NCBI GenBank assembly: GCA_014155875.1 | Contig: JACEFZ010017415.1 | Span: forward strand, 1 to 64,000 | Direction: 5' to 3' | Source of the DNA: Cepaea nemoralis | Lineage: Eukaryota > Mollusca > Gastropoda > Stylommatophora > Helicidae | DNA length: 64,000 nucleotides | Shown: positions 32,639 to 44,611 of the stretch, in pieces | How the letters are laid out: each line of letters begins with the position of its first letter | How positions within the stretch are numbered: the stretch's first letter is position 1 | The notes under the pieces: model-generated | Databases searched by the model: none | Seen by the model: the letters and a program-made list of their open reading frames with translations, nothing else | What the model was told of the DNA's origin: nothing | Translations under genes and position numbers: made by a program

Positions 32639-33640
32639 CCATAAGATTCTACATCTACAAAACAAAAAATAACATCTACAATTTGTTCATTAGAATATGT
32701 TTGTTCTGTGACTTGATACACCCTGGTAATATTGTGTTTTCCCGATCAGCCCCTTATTTTCTTGTACGCAGCTTTATGATCGTTGTTCCTGATGTTTTCA
32801 ATTTTCAGCTTCTTTCCATTGCTCTTTGGGCGATCTCTTAAGCCTCATTCAGTTTCTTCTTGATTAAATTGAATTTCATTTGTGATATTTCTTGTCATCA
32901 CACTTTTCTATCCTTCTTGATTCTATGATATCTAAACTTTCTTGTGCGATTCGTGTTTTTGTTTGTTTTGTTTGTTTGTTTTTTTTTTTTTTCCAATGCT
33001 CCATTTTGTTTTAGTTTGGGGAGTGTTGTTCCATTAATATCTCAAAAAGTATTGAATTTATGACATCGCTCTTCTATTGGTCTGGGTCATTCAAGCATAT
33101 CACATTTATTTCTCGCAGATATACTGAACGGTGTCCGAATGTTCTCGAGAGTTATTAATATTTATCTGAATATGTGGCATTGATTTTGATCTCTTAAGCA
33201 TTTTCAACGACACTCTCGACATCACACGGCCGGAATAACGATCACTACCACAGTCTGCCTCTGGCATTGATTTTGATTATCTGAAAGATTTCTGAAAGCG
33301 ATGTTACATCAATATATAATCGATCTGATTTCTGGTTCCGTCGCCTAGATTATTCCTCGTCAAGCTCGGACGATGTTGAATCCATGTGTTTGATTGAGGT
33401 GTTTTTAAGCTCATGTTTCTTCCACCATCCTATCTATTTCCCTCCATATTTGTTTAGTTCGTTTAATTCGGACGTACCGTCGATGTTATCTATTGTTTCT
33501 CAACAACTTGTGTATGTTCTGTAGTTTTAGTTGTCTTTGTCAGTTCGTGGAATTTATGTATTTCTTAATCTTCCTGTTATCTTCTTGTTATGCAGTTAGG
33601 GCTCAAGAGAAAGGCGTTCCATGCAGTTTAACTTTTACTA
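32639..33640. other. Unassigned, T-rich
   Basis: Poly(T) and (GTTT)n runs around 32955-32992. No gene is recognised. Confidence 0.5.
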
Positions 33641-34232
33641 CTCTGTCTACGTCTACTCTGTCTGGGTATACTCTGTCTGGGTCTTCTCTGGGTCTATCTG
33701 CCTGGGTCTGCTCTGTCTGGTTCTACTCTGTCTGGGTCTACACTCTCAGTGTCGACTCTGTCTGGGTCTACTCTGTCTGGATCTACTCTGTCAGGGTCGA
33801 CTCTGTCTGTGTCTACTCTGTCTGGATCTACTCTGTCTGGGTCTTCTCTGGGTCTATCTGCCTGGGTCTGCTCTGTCTGGTTCTACTCTGTCTGGGTCTA
33901 CACTCTCAGTGTCGACTCTGTCTGGTTCTACTCTGTCTGGGTCTACTATGACTAGGTCTACTCTGTCTGGGTCTACTCTGTCTGGATCTACTCTGCCTGG
34001 GTCTTCTCTGGGTCTATTTGCCTGGGTCTGCTCTGTCTTGTTCTACTTTGTCTGGTCCTCTCTGTCAGTGTCTACTCTGTCTTTGTCTATTCTGTCTGGA
34101 TCTACTCTGTCAGGGTCGACTCTTCTGGGTCTACTCTGTCTGGATCTACTCTGTCTGGGTCTACTATGACTAGGTCTACTCTGTCTGGGTCTATTCTGTC
34201 TGGGTCTATTCTGCCTTGGGTCTACTCTGTAT
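33641..34232. repeat. 15-bp minisatellite with 160-bp higher-order spacing
   Basis: Tandem copies of TCTGTCTGGGTCTAC-like units. A distinctive segment, GTCTTCTCTGGGTCTAT, recurs at 33681, 33841 and 34001, exactly 160 bp apart. The unit contains no stop in any plus frame, so overlapping frames of up to 182 codons arise (Ser-Thr-Leu-Ser-Gly and Leu-Cys-Leu-Gly-Leu types). These are not credible genes. Confidence 0.92.
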
Positions 34233-34334
34233 GATGCCTCTGAAAGTACCGGGGAGTTTGAGAAATGCCACCTTTGTCTTATAACTCGTTGAAGGGAAAA
34301 TCCCAACTTGGCATGGTAGAGGATGAAGTACACA

Positions 34335-36165
34335 CTCATTCATTCATTTATTCAGTAGCATGTCCTTTGCAGAACCTCGCTCCCATAACAACCTTCCGGA
34401 AAGCTTCTCGATCACAAGCAAGATGTCCCGCGTCTGATACACCCATCTGGAGATCATCCGCCACATCCTGCACCCATCTTCTCTTTGGCCTTCCTCTTCC
34501 TCTCTTCCCAGGCATATACCCTTCCATTATTGTTCTCTCCAAACCTTCGTGACGTTTCAAGTGACCAAAATACTTCAATTTTCTTTGTTTTATCGTCTTT
34601 AATAGCCATCCCTCCTCAATATTCAACTCTTGAAGTATGGATGCATTTGTTCTTTTCTTTACCCAAGATATTCTTAGAACTCGTCTATAACATTTATATT
34701 CAAAGGCGTTTATGCGCTGTTCAGCTTGTTTAGTAAGTGTCCATGTCTCACAGGCGTATGTTGCAATGGGAAAGATGCATGCTCTTAAAAATCTAATTTT
34801 TGTAGTTCTGTCTGTCCCACTCCATAATTTATTCATCTGTTTTAGTCTTTGAAGAGCAATGGATAGTCGCCGTTTAATTTCTTTCATTGTGTCACCGTTA
34901 TTGGTAATCAATGACCCAAGATATTCAAAGTTTTCCACCACCTCCAATTTTTCCCCATTAATGTATATTTCTTTCTCCATGGTAGTTTTATCTGTATGCA
35001 TTATCTTTGTTTTTGCTATATTAAGATATAAGTTGTGATTTTCACTATTCAATTGGGTTGAGGCTATTAGGTTTTCTATGCCATTCTGTGTTGTGGATAG
35101 TAATACTGTATCATCAGCATATCGAATCTCTGGTATGTCATGACCGCCGATATTTAGGGCATCATATAGCTCCCTGTTTATATCATCTCTTACATTTCTC
35201 ATTATATTTTCGGCGTACAGGTTAAACAAATAGGGTGACAGCACGCAGCCCTGACGGACTCCTTGCTTGATGTCAAACCAATCTGATGCCTCGCCATCTA
35301 TTCTAACTGCTGCTTGTTGGTCTAGATAGAGCATTTTTATGAGTTGTACTACATGTGATGGAAAGCCCATAGTCCTCATGATTTCCCAAAGTTTCTGATG
35401 CTGTACACAGTCAAATGCCTTTGAATAATCCACAGAACATGAGTATAGGTTTACATTAAATTCTCTGCACTTCTCTATTATTAAACGCATGTTGAATATG
35501 TGATCTCTTGTTCCTCTTCCTAGTCTAAATCCAGCTTGAACTACGTTAATCTCTTCTTCCATTTTCTTACGAAGTCTTGCCATTATGACTTTTAGTAGGA
35601 TTTTACTTGCATGACTGATCAGGGCAACAGTTCTATAGTTGGTGCATAATTTCAGGTTGCCCTTTTTTGGTATTGGAATGAAGATAGTTCTCTTCCAATC
35701 TTTTGGCCATATACCATATTTCCAAATCTTTGTACATAATGCATGATATATGTGTATGCTTTCTTCTCCTCCCGCTTTAATTAGTTCAGCTGGTATCTCA
35801 TCACATCTAGGAGATTTACCATTCTTCAGGTGCTTTATAGCCCAAGCAATTTCATCTAATGAGGGTTCAGGTTCTGTCTCTGCTGTCGTTGGCTCAAGTA
35901 TCTCATTCATATCCTCACTGTCACTCATATCATACATTCCACTGCACTACTCCTGCCATCTTTCTAGAATTTGTCTAGATTCTGTTAAGGTATTTCCCAT
36001 CTTGTCACAGATAACATTCAATTGAGGTTGAACATTTCTTGTCAATAACTTCATTTCTTTGAACATTTCATAATCTCTTCCAGCCTTATGATATTGCTCT
36101 ATTCTGGTACAGCAATCTTGTATATATTGATTTTTAGTCCTTTCTTGTGTTCTTTCTTATTAGTA
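34335..36165 (-). mobile_element. RTE-D LINE, 5'-truncated, least damaged RT in the window
   Basis: The minus-strand element begins in the connector before the RT at about 36160 and ends just after the ORF with an (AATG)n tail at 34335-34346. The endonuclease is absent. No clear TSD was found. Downstream of the start the RT frame is open for 529 codons, so this is likely the youngest LINE copy here. Confidence 0.85.
34348..35937 (-). pseudogene. RTE-D reverse transcriptase, one nonsense codon upstream
   Basis: A 529-codon frame containing SVDYSKAFDCVQ (motif A Asp at about residue 170), GVRQGCVLSPYLFNLY (226-241), the catalytic RYADDTVLL (YADD at 273-276), FEYLGSLITNN, YACETWTLTKQAEQR, KCYRRVLRISWVKKRTN and a basic GKRGRGRPKRRW near the end. 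All catalytic residues are present. The Met start is not real: the same frame continues upstream with RTKNQYIQDCC and LERWQE, then a TAG where family members have Tyr (EYCSG), then CSGMYDMS. So one substitution, plus 5' truncation, disables it. Confidence 0.9.
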
Positions 36166-36843
36166 AACACCACCATCAGTATTTAGCCAGATTAAATACT
36201 CCCTTAGTTTTACGAGAATCCTTTAATATTTAAGATCTTTCAAAGAAATTATTTGTAAGTAGTACTCATTTCTTTTAATTTAAACACTTTTATTTGTCGT
36301 TAAACAAGATGTTGAGTTTACTGGCTGACTAGGCTGCAACAATTGAAATATCATGTGTTTATTGCTGCCTCCTTAGAAAGTCATAGTTAGAAATACTTGT
36401 AACTTTCATGTTAGGTTTGGCCACTGCAGAATGTGGATGTGTCCTTTCTTCCTGGAAAGTTATACATCAACTATTCCATTACACATTAAATGGGTTACTT
36501 ATTCAATAATATTCATGAGATGTTGGCAAAGCATCTATATGGGCTGTCTTTAGAAAGTCTTTGCTGTTAGGGGCACTTTTTGTGCATGTCCCGTGTCTTA
36601 GTGAAATTGATTTCCCTCCTTAGTTTTAGGGTGTGAGGAAAATCAACATTAGGAGGAAAGTGAGGAAAATAATCAGACCAGGACAACTATCGCTGTTGGC
36701 ATACTTATTATTTCCACGGTGTGTGTCATATCCTCTTATCATCATCCTGCGCTGTGCCTAACAACATCGGTTCATTTGATTCAGAATTCATATTCTTGTA
36801 ATTCTGTCTTAAGGTGACCGATGTAAAATTTAAAAAAGACACT
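36166..36843. other. Unassigned, AT-rich
   Basis: No recognisable gene or repeat. Confidence 0.5.
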
Positions 36844-37019
36844 GCTATAGATAATTCCATCGTTTACAAAAAACAAATTTGCTATAGATAATTCCATCGT
36901 TTACAAAAAACAAATTTGCTATAGATAATTCCATCGTTTACAAAAAACAAATTTGCTATAGATAATTCCATCGTTTACAAAAAACAAATTTGCTATAGAT
37001 AATTCCATCGTTTACAAAA
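36844..37019. repeat. 37-bp minisatellite, 5 copies
   Basis: Units start at 36844, 36881, 36918, 36955 and 36992 (GCTATAGATAATTCCATCGT), nearly identical. Confidence 0.95.
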
Positions 37020-37139
37020 CGAACACATGAAAATAACTTCTAATATGGAGTGGTGTCGAGCAGCGAGCAAAGGCTAAACATGGAGTAGGTTTTTTTTTTT
37101 ATTACATCCCGAAAATGCGAAATCCATTTTCAATACTAA

Positions 37140-38900
37140 ATGTATATCCGAAAGAACAATATTAATGCGATCAAAGAAGGCAGTAAAACAACGACTGTTA
37201 TACAAAGATGCGCCCCATATAACGATACTTACAGCGATGAAGACAAAGACGAATATTTTGACAACCTTGCAGATACGTTAAACAATGTCAGTGAAACAGA
37301 TGAAGTTATCGTGATGGGTGATTTCAACGGACATATAGACACAGAAGAATGGGATGAATTCATGGGGTAATTCAGCGACACGGAGACAAAATGAATAGCA
37401 ATGGTGAACACCTACTCAACATATGCTCTGAACAAGGACTAATAATAGCAAATAGCTTTTTTCAACACAGTCGTGGCCACACCAAAACGTGGTATAAATG
37501 GAACAACATAGATCAAGCTTCTCAACATGACTTTATTCTACTTAGGAAATCAGACAGAAGACTATTTATGGATTGAAAAGCACTCCCAAATACAGACATT
37601 GATATTGATCACAAACCAGTCATAATAACAAAAATATTCAACATGCATTCAAGTAAACAACAAAAAGGTAACAACAAATGTCATCAATTATGGGAGGCTT
37701 CAGGAAAATACGGTTAAAGACGAATTCAAACAAGAAATCACAAAGCTACATAAGAACATCCCCGATGATTACTAAAGTGTAGATAAGGAATGGATCATTT
37801 TTAAGGTTGCCATGCTCGATACACTGGAAACTAAATGTGGAACCAAGAAAGTAGGGCAGGACAAAAGATTCAGAACCGCTTGGTGGAAAACGAAGTAAAG
37901 ATAGCGTATTCAGGAAGAAGAAAGCGTTCAAAAAATGGATCACAACTAAATCTGAATAAGACTATGTTACTGACAGAATAGCAAGACGGAATACCAAACG
38001 AACAATTAGAGCATCTAAAGATGAATCCTGGAGAGTATATTGTGAATAAATGGCGACTCTTAGCAATGACTACTCATGACAATTTTATAAACGTGTCAAT
38101 AATATCAGAAACAGATGAATGCTACACCCCAACAACCATCATAAAAGTCAAAAGAGGTATACCATTATTGAATCCACAACAAATCCCACACATAATAGCA
38201 TAGAATGCCTAACTTTTGTGCCTAAAGGCTGTGGACAACAATATCCAAACTTCAACACTGCAGAAGTCAAATCAGTTTTACAAAAAGTCCTAAAGACAAC
38301 GCACCGGGTCTAGATGGAATAACCACAGAAGCTATTCAGGTATGTGGGAAAACAGGAGTTACACGACTGACAAGACTTTTTACTACAGCGTGGGAAGAAA
38401 GAAAGGTCCTAGACGATTGGCAACAGGCAGTAATAGTACCATTATAGACAAAGAAAGGCAATATGAGAGAGTCCGAAACACACAAAGGTTTATCACTCCT
38501 GGGTCATATAGGGAAAATGTACGCAAAACTATTGGAACAAAGAGCTATACCTATAGTTGAACAACAGTTAAGTGAAGTACAATTTGGTTTCAGGAAAGGT
38601 TAAAATAAGTTGCATTGATGCACTTTTCATACTAAGACAACTATGTGAAAAAACCATCGAATATAGTGACCAGCTGAATAATGTGTTTATAGATCAGGAA
38701 AAAGCTTTCGATAGAGTAGACAGATACAGATTATTGACCATCCCTGAAGACTACGGGATACAAGGACAATTCCTAGAAAACAAAATAGCGATACACCACT
38801 CGATCCATAGTGCAATAAGAACACACGAAGGTATATCATGCTCAAAGTCAATAAAGGGGTGAAACAGTGATGTGTGCTCTTTCCTCTGATCTTTAATATC
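37140..38900 (+). pseudogene. RTE-B endonuclease and first part of reverse transcriptase
   Basis: 37140-37370 holds an endonuclease segment (IQRCAPYNDTYSDEDKD, EVIVMGDFNGHID); after a break, 37391-37576 has NGEHLLNICSEQGLIIANS and HDFILLRKSDRR. The connector (37580-38210) has many stops. RT sequence follows: SVLQK, a frameshift, DNAPGLDGITTEAIQ at about 38297-38340, ERKVLDDWQQAVIVP, VQFGFRKG, DQEKAFDRVDR (motif A) at about 38690-38725, and GVKQ-stop-CVLFPLIFNI at 38860-38900, where a Gly codon has become TGA. Confidence 0.85.
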
Positions 38901-39086
38901 TCCATCCATCATATACCATGCTGGTAAGTGTGGGCGGCCATGATTCGCCTTTCATTCGATCACCAGAGTCGTGGATCAGTTCATTGTTCTTGTCTCGACC
39001 ATACCAAGTGGTCAAGTCATCCATATATTTACTTCTCTGTCGTTCCCTTTATTCTCTTCCCCTTGAACTTGATAGTTGTCACCAAG

Positions 39087-39532
39087 AGTAGTACGTGATG
39101 TTCTATTTGACGCTGAAATCAGGAGCGATCCTTTGCAGTGACGTCATATTTTTAACAATATAATAAGTATAGCTCCTACGCCGTGACGTCAAAAAGCGGC
39201 TCCTGATTTGACCTACTTATTCAATCTCGCGCGGTGTTTTTGGTACTTCCGGTCCACTGAGTCACCCGGGCTACAAGGGCAGGTGAGGCTGTGGCCGGGC
39301 AGCGTGGGGTGAGGTGAACCGGACGTCGGCACACGAACCGGCGCGTAGAGTGGTGATCGAACTCAATACGATTGAAATATCGAACCCGAGATGATGATAT
39401 TTCGATTTCACCATTACCCCAATACCATTCAAGGAGAAGTCTCCACCGGCTCTGAATGATAGTCCTGTGACTAGGACAATCACCAAAGCACCTTCCATGG
39501 TTTTACCATGGTCTTCTCAGTCTTATCGATCC
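39087..39532 (+). repeat. Left terminal inverted repeat of the 8.3-kb element
   Basis: Thirty-two of the first 34 bases match the right repeat in reverse complement, and similarity continues to about 39532 (CAGTCTTATCGATCC). It contains two perfect TGACGTCA palindromes (39139-39146 and 39184-39191), the CREB/ATF-type site; the right copy has each one mutated at one or two positions. The interior of the repeat is GC-rich (about 39240-39350). Confidence 0.9.
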
Positions 39533-39707
39533 GAAGGTGATTGTTGTCCATATTGGGTAATGAACGGATACAGTAATGGTAAATTGGACGTGTTACAACG
39601 TCAATAAATTTAGTAAAATCATATAATGGTTTAAAATAGTATCACGGATGTAGATTATCACACACAAATAAGCTTAAAAAATAGAAAATTCTCTTATTCC
39701 AAGAGAA

Positions 39708-39710
<3 letters not shown>

Positions 39711-39752
<42 letters not shown>

Positions 39753-40920
39753 TAGGAACCGACATCACAGCATTCGGGGCATTCCCATAAGCGCTCTGTC
39801 CCCATTCTCAGCAGCCAGCGAAGAGTTCCAACACCAATAGTACCAGTAGCAATCTGATTATATGTCCGTCTCTCATTTCCTCTGAGCGTCGAGCGTCGGA
39901 CAGATCCCCTTGTCACTCCTCGCTGTCTCATTCTTGTCAGACCATGGTGATCCATTTGCTCCTCCGAGGTGTACACGTACTCTCACAAGGCCGCAATCAC
40001 GTCTTCATTGTCATACATCAATACTCCACCGCGTTTTGCCAAGCGAGCCAATCTGTCCGACTGTTCATTCCTCAGCACACCAGCATGCCCCAGAGACAAG
40101 ATCCAGGCGATACTTGCCACCCGTGACCTCCTAAAAGAAGCAAGCCACTCAGCACGAAGCTTGCCTGAACTCACTCTCCTTAGCATGCTTTCTGAATCAG
40201 TTACAATCACGATTTGTATGTGTTGTGTATCGTATTCTCCATCCAGAGGAAAACTGCACTTACCGCCTCCACCTCCATTCTTAAGCTAGATGTTGTGCTA
40301 TCATATGCCAGGCTCTCCTGCACCAAACGTCGACCATTAGCTTTTGCTAAGAACCCCAAGGCACTTCTCCTACCTCTCAACACCGAACCATCTGTGTAGA
40401 TAATCACATCACCCGAGCGAGCATTATCCTCAATTAGTTGCTGGATTTCCACTTCCGTGGCCCCTGCTGGCCACTTCCTGCACTCTCGGCTCAATGTGAT
40501 TATAACTCTGAACAAGTCTGACTGCTCCGCTGGCGCTCTGACCCACTCCTCTCCTCGCCTAATGTTCTCCAAGGGGCATACCTGTCTGATCGTATCCTCC
40601 GCCTGAGCCATCCATGATTTCCATCTTAATTGTCGCTGACCCTTAACTGCGTCCAGCGCCTCATGCAGCGGCTGATCTGTGTCTGCAGCTACTCTGAGGT
40701 ATGCCTTCGCCTGCATCATCTTGAGCCTACCAGCAACAGTCGGCAAACCAAGGATGTAACGCATACACACTACTGGGGTGTCTCTGGTGCATCCCAGAAT
40801 GACCCGCATAGCTTCGTCCTGTATGCGCTCTAATTTCACTAGCTGACTCTTTGAGACAGTGAGCAGTCCTAGTCCATAATTAATCACTGAGAGGATCAAT
40901 TGCTGGTATAGCAGAGTCCA
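39711..40920 (-). mobile_element. Nimbus-like LINE, (AATC)n tail, inside the 8.3-kb element
   Basis: 5'-truncated in the RT thumb (LYQQLILSVINYGLG at about 40910). The minus-strand frame 40207-40962 continues through LERIQDEAMRVILGCTRDTP, RSWMAQAEDTIRQVC and RNase H (DVIIYTDGSVLRGRRS). A frameshift leads to VTDSESMLRRVSSGKLRAEW and GHAGVLRNEQSDRLA (39983-40210), and then 39752-39976 gives the end LRWLLRMGTERLWECPECCDVGS. The tail is (AATC)n at 39711-39750. A diverged TSD, TCCAAGAGAA / TCCATAGGAA, may flank it. Confidence 0.88.
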
Positions 40921-41689
40921 TAGGAATATCGATATATGAAGCCCATAATCGGGCACTCTCACGAAGTTTATACTTCACCTCGACACCGCAAGGTATAATA
41001 ATAATGCGGTTAATTCCATTTTGCTTTATAGAATAAATTGTCTCTTCTTGATATTTCCTCTGGTATTTACACGCGCACAACCGAACAGGGTTAATAATAG
41101 GTCATTCATCTCACGATTTAACGATAAACACAACCAGGCGAAAAGGTAAGAGGGGTGGATGGACCAGCGAACCATATCGACGGATTCTAACCCGTTAAAA
41201 CACGTGACGTGGGTAGGTACGTGAGAAAGTACTCTGAAATAATACACGTTTACAAATGTAACACTTTCATCAAAACTCAGGAATGTGCTAGCCGTTACTA
41301 ACGGATGGATTATGTTTCATTCATCACAATAAAGATAACAATAAATACACATCGTTGGTGGTCTGACCATGGATAAGTACTTGTCGGACTATTTATTGTG
41401 TGTGTGTGGGTGTGTGCCTGCTGCTTATCTGACTCGCTAGCTATCTAGATGCATATATTTCTCCACGCTCCCACACTCACCCACTCTCTCATTCACAACT
41501 TTCTTTTCTTGTTCTGATAAAATTAGTTACCTTGCTTAAGAGTGTCTGTATGCGTGCGTGCGTGCGTGCGTGCGCGCGCGTGTGTGTGCGCGCGCGTGTT
41601 AAGCTAGACTTCTGTCAATCTAACTCGCTCGCTATCTAGCTTCATGTATGAATGGTTCTTTGACATGCTCTCTCTCATTCTCGCTCTCT

Positions 41690-41702
41690 CTAACTCTCTC
41701 TT

Positions 41703-41772
<70 letters not shown>

Positions 41773-41791
41773 TCTCTCTCTTTCTCCACAC
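41690..41791. repeat. (CT)n microsatellite
   Basis: About 34 or more CT units with TTTC interruptions at the right end. Confidence 0.95.
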
Positions 41792-41925
41792 TCCCTCACT
41801 CGCCCGCTCTTTAATTAATCTCTTTCTTTTTCTCATTCTGTTAAATCAGGTGTTACTTTACAGATGTCCTGTGTAAGTATGTAACGCGCTCCATGGATTT
41901 TCATATATCACGCATTCGCTTCCGT

Positions 41926-41978
41926 TTTTTTTTTTTTTTTTTTTTTTTGGGGGGGGGGGGGGAGAGGGGGGGGGGGTT
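41926..41978. repeat. Poly(T)-poly(G) tract
   Basis: About 22 T followed by a G-rich run of about 30 bases with one A interruption. Such tracts are prone to sequencing and assembly error. Confidence 0.9.
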
Positions 41979-42218
41979 TAAAACGGTAAACTGTACATAG
42001 CTTCTTCTTTCTTTCGCTTGAAAAATGTTTATAACTGCAAGGTTGTCTCTTTTTTAGTTCACTCATGGTCCATAGAGTTTATCTTCCACTGTTATCTCTC
42101 TAGACCAGAAGGTTTGCCTAGATATAGTGTATTTTTCTCAGTCTTGGCGTATGTGCCGGTTGTCTGCGACTCCAATCCACATGTGCATCATGGCTGAGCC
42201 ACCAATTTTGAATTTGTA

Positions 42219-43274
42219 TTAGTTAGTTAGTTAGTTAGTTAGTCGACAGATCATCCTCATTGCACATCGAACCATTCAGTCCATAAGTGCTCGGATCCCC
42301 TCCTCAGCAAATCCCGCAACGTGTAGCGGCTAACGACGCCAGTTCTGTGTTGGTTTATCAATCTTCTTTGGCTTCCTGCGTAGTGTTCTTGTTTGGCCAC
42401 CCCTCTTTTAATTTGCTGCTCTCGCAGTCTGGCCATTGTTGTAGATTCACAGTCATCACTTGGTTCTCGCAAAAGTCTTACTTCTCGTAGAGCATTCAGA
42501 ATGTCGGCCTGGTCCATGGTGCGTCCGCCCTCCACAGTAGCCTCACCTGCGAGCTTGTCAGCCCGCTCATTTCCTTGTACTCCCGCATGCCCTGGCACGA
42601 AGATGAAACTAATCTTTGCCAGTCGAGACCGCTCCAGAGGCAGCAACCATTCTCTTCGGATCGACCCCTCCTCTATCCTCTTGATCATGTTCATTGAGTC
42701 GCTAAGGAAACAAGCCCTAGTGAATGTCTGTGTCTCGAGCCATGTTATTGCTTTACTTACTGCCATGACTTCCATGGTCAGGCTACTTGTGGTTTCAGTA
42801 AAAGCACCAGAGCCCTCCTTCACAATTCTCCCTCCGGTCCGAGCTGTAAAGGCCCATGAGCTTCTCACATGTCGGACGACCGACCCATCTGTGTAGATGA
42901 CCGCGTCACCGTCTAGCGAATTCTCGAAAATCAACGCTTGTACTTCAGCCTCAACAGCAGCCGGATTTTCTTGTCTGCATTTTCTATCTAGTTGGATGCA
43001 AACTGAAAAGGATGTGCAGATGTCTGTTGGCACTTACACCCTACTCCTCGCCAGGTTCTAAGTCCTCAGGTGAACACACCTGTTGAAGAATGTCTTCGGC
43101 TTGACCCATCCACGACCGTCCTCTTTTTAACCTGCTGCCCGTCACCTTCCTAATTTCACTATGCAGTGGATGTTGTGTGTTTGCGTTAATTCTGAGGTAG
43201 GCGCGTGCCATGCAACCTTGTATTCTCTCTTCAATGGTTGGAGAATCAAGAAGGTAGCGCATCGCCCTGCATGC
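42219..43274 (-). mobile_element. Nimbus-like LINE, subfamily 2, with TSD
   Basis: A 1056-bp 5'-truncated copy flanked by TTGAATTTGTA (42208-42218) and TTGAATTTTGTA (43275-43286), a target duplication with one base difference. The minus strand begins at RYLLDSPTIEERIQ, continues to RSWMGQAEDILQQVC, and after a frame break gives an open 258-codon frame (42257-43033) covering RNase H: VIYTDGSVVRHVRSSW, LTMEVMAVSKAITWLETQ, FVPGHAGVQGNERADKLAG, ending EHLWTEWFDVQ. The tail is (CTAA)n at 42219-42242. The RNase H frame is intact, so this copy is younger than 27565-29440. Confidence 0.92.
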
Positions 43275-43286
43275 TTGAATTTTGTA

Positions 43287-43957
43287 TACATGTTGTTGCG
43301 TAATCTATTGTGTCCTGTTCAGAGGCGCATGATAAAGACTTGTTCTGGTTTGTTCATAACGTGGTAATCATCGTTTTGGTGGCTTCCTGGCTCATTTCAT
43401 CATTCTTTCCTTTTGGTGGTATGTAACGGTCACAACAGACTGTTCTTTATTTGCTCCTTCCTTATCCAATCAAACAGCTCTGTTGTTTCCGGGTACTCAA
43501 AGTTGGGATGGTATCCACTGTGTAATGGCCTTATGCTGACTACTAAGTTCAGAAAGTAGTGTCCTTAGAACTGGCAATTTCTTGGACAGGAGCGCCTCTA
43601 GCACTGATTTTTCATCTGTCAATGGCACCACAGGTTGTGTACCATGGCTGGTATTTAGTAATTTCAAATAAATACTAAAAGTAATAGTATATACGAGGTA
43701 ATATTAAAAATAGTAGTCTAAAGTAAAAGATGGCAGCACGAGTTAGGACGTCGACTATCGACAACTTCAACGCATATATGAGAATCGGATCGTCAGAAGC
43801 CCTTGAGGTTTTCTATTATATAACTAATAAAAAGTGACCAACTGTGAATTGTAATGGCGGTTAGTACTATCTGTAATGGATGTGACATAAACACTAGCAT
43901 CGTATCAAGGGCGATGTGTTAGAGACACAAGACTCTTCATTGGTTGTGTTATTTTAA
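43287..43957. other. Interior of the 8.3-kb element: unassigned
   Basis: Nothing recognisable. Confidence 0.5.
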
Positions 43958-44290
43958 TGTCTACCACCAGACCACGTGGGTAATGGTAACATCCGGTCAA
44001 AGATGGTGCTGCATCCAATCACATGTCGTTAATGGCTACAACCAGACCATGTGGGTAATGGTCACATCCGGTGAAAGATGACGCTGCATCCGGCCACACG
44101 TGGATAATGGCTAAAGCCGAGACACGTGATTAATGTCTACAAACGGACCAAGAGTAGGAGCTGCTTCCGGTCACATGTGTAAGGGTACAGCCGGACACGT
44201 GGGTGATGGTTACATCCAGTCAAAGATGGCGTCGCATCCGGTTACATGTGTAATGGTACAGTCGAGACACGTGGACACGAGACAGAGGGT
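43958..44290. repeat. Degenerate minisatellite, about 60-70 bp unit
   Basis: Repeated elements ACCACGTGGGTAATGG, ACATCCGGTCAAAGATGG and GCATCCGGTCACATG in the same order four to five times, with many substitutions and deletions. Confidence 0.8.
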
Positions 44291-44524
44291 TACATCAGAA
44301 AAAGTGTGGCGAAACGGTTGTAGAATCAGGGGACTTAACTCATGATGATCGCCATGTATGGGAGTGATTCCACTACCTCGTCAACAGAGCATCGGAAGTT
44401 TAGCATGGTCTCTCTCTCTCTCTTTTCTATAGCCGTTAGGGTGGCCCACCGAGTAAAACCAATGAACATCCCGGCAGCTATTATCTACATATTTCTTGAT
44501 GATGGACTGTGGAGCACACTTTTA

Positions 44525-44554
44525 TGACGTACGTCAGCAGACATCATATATAAA
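44525..44554 (+). promoter_or_regulatory. Promoter-like sequence: 12-bp palindrome plus TATA box
   Basis: TGACGTACGTCA, a perfect 12-bp palindrome related to CRE/ATF sites, at 44525-44536, followed 10 bases later by TATATAAA (44547-44554). About 58 bases after the TATA box there is an ATG and then a consensus splice donor. The spacing fits an RNA polymerase II core promoter. This is inference from motifs only. Confidence 0.4.
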
Positions 44555-44611
44555 TCGTCCAGCATTGGCCGTATAGAAGTAACATTCTCTGACAACAGCA
44601 GCCAGATCAAC

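Larger units (their letters stand above)
40921..42207. other. Interior of the 8.3-kb element: unassigned with microsatellites
   Basis: Contains (GT)/(GC) runs at 41399-41412 and 41550-41599. Nothing coding is recognised. Confidence 0.6.

Noticed and set aside
33493..34169. Frames of 152 and 182 codons with Ser-Gly-Ser-Thr-Leu repeats, like a silk or mucin
   Set aside because: The 15-bp minisatellite has no stop in any plus frame; several frames are open equally, and there is no signal peptide or splice evidence.
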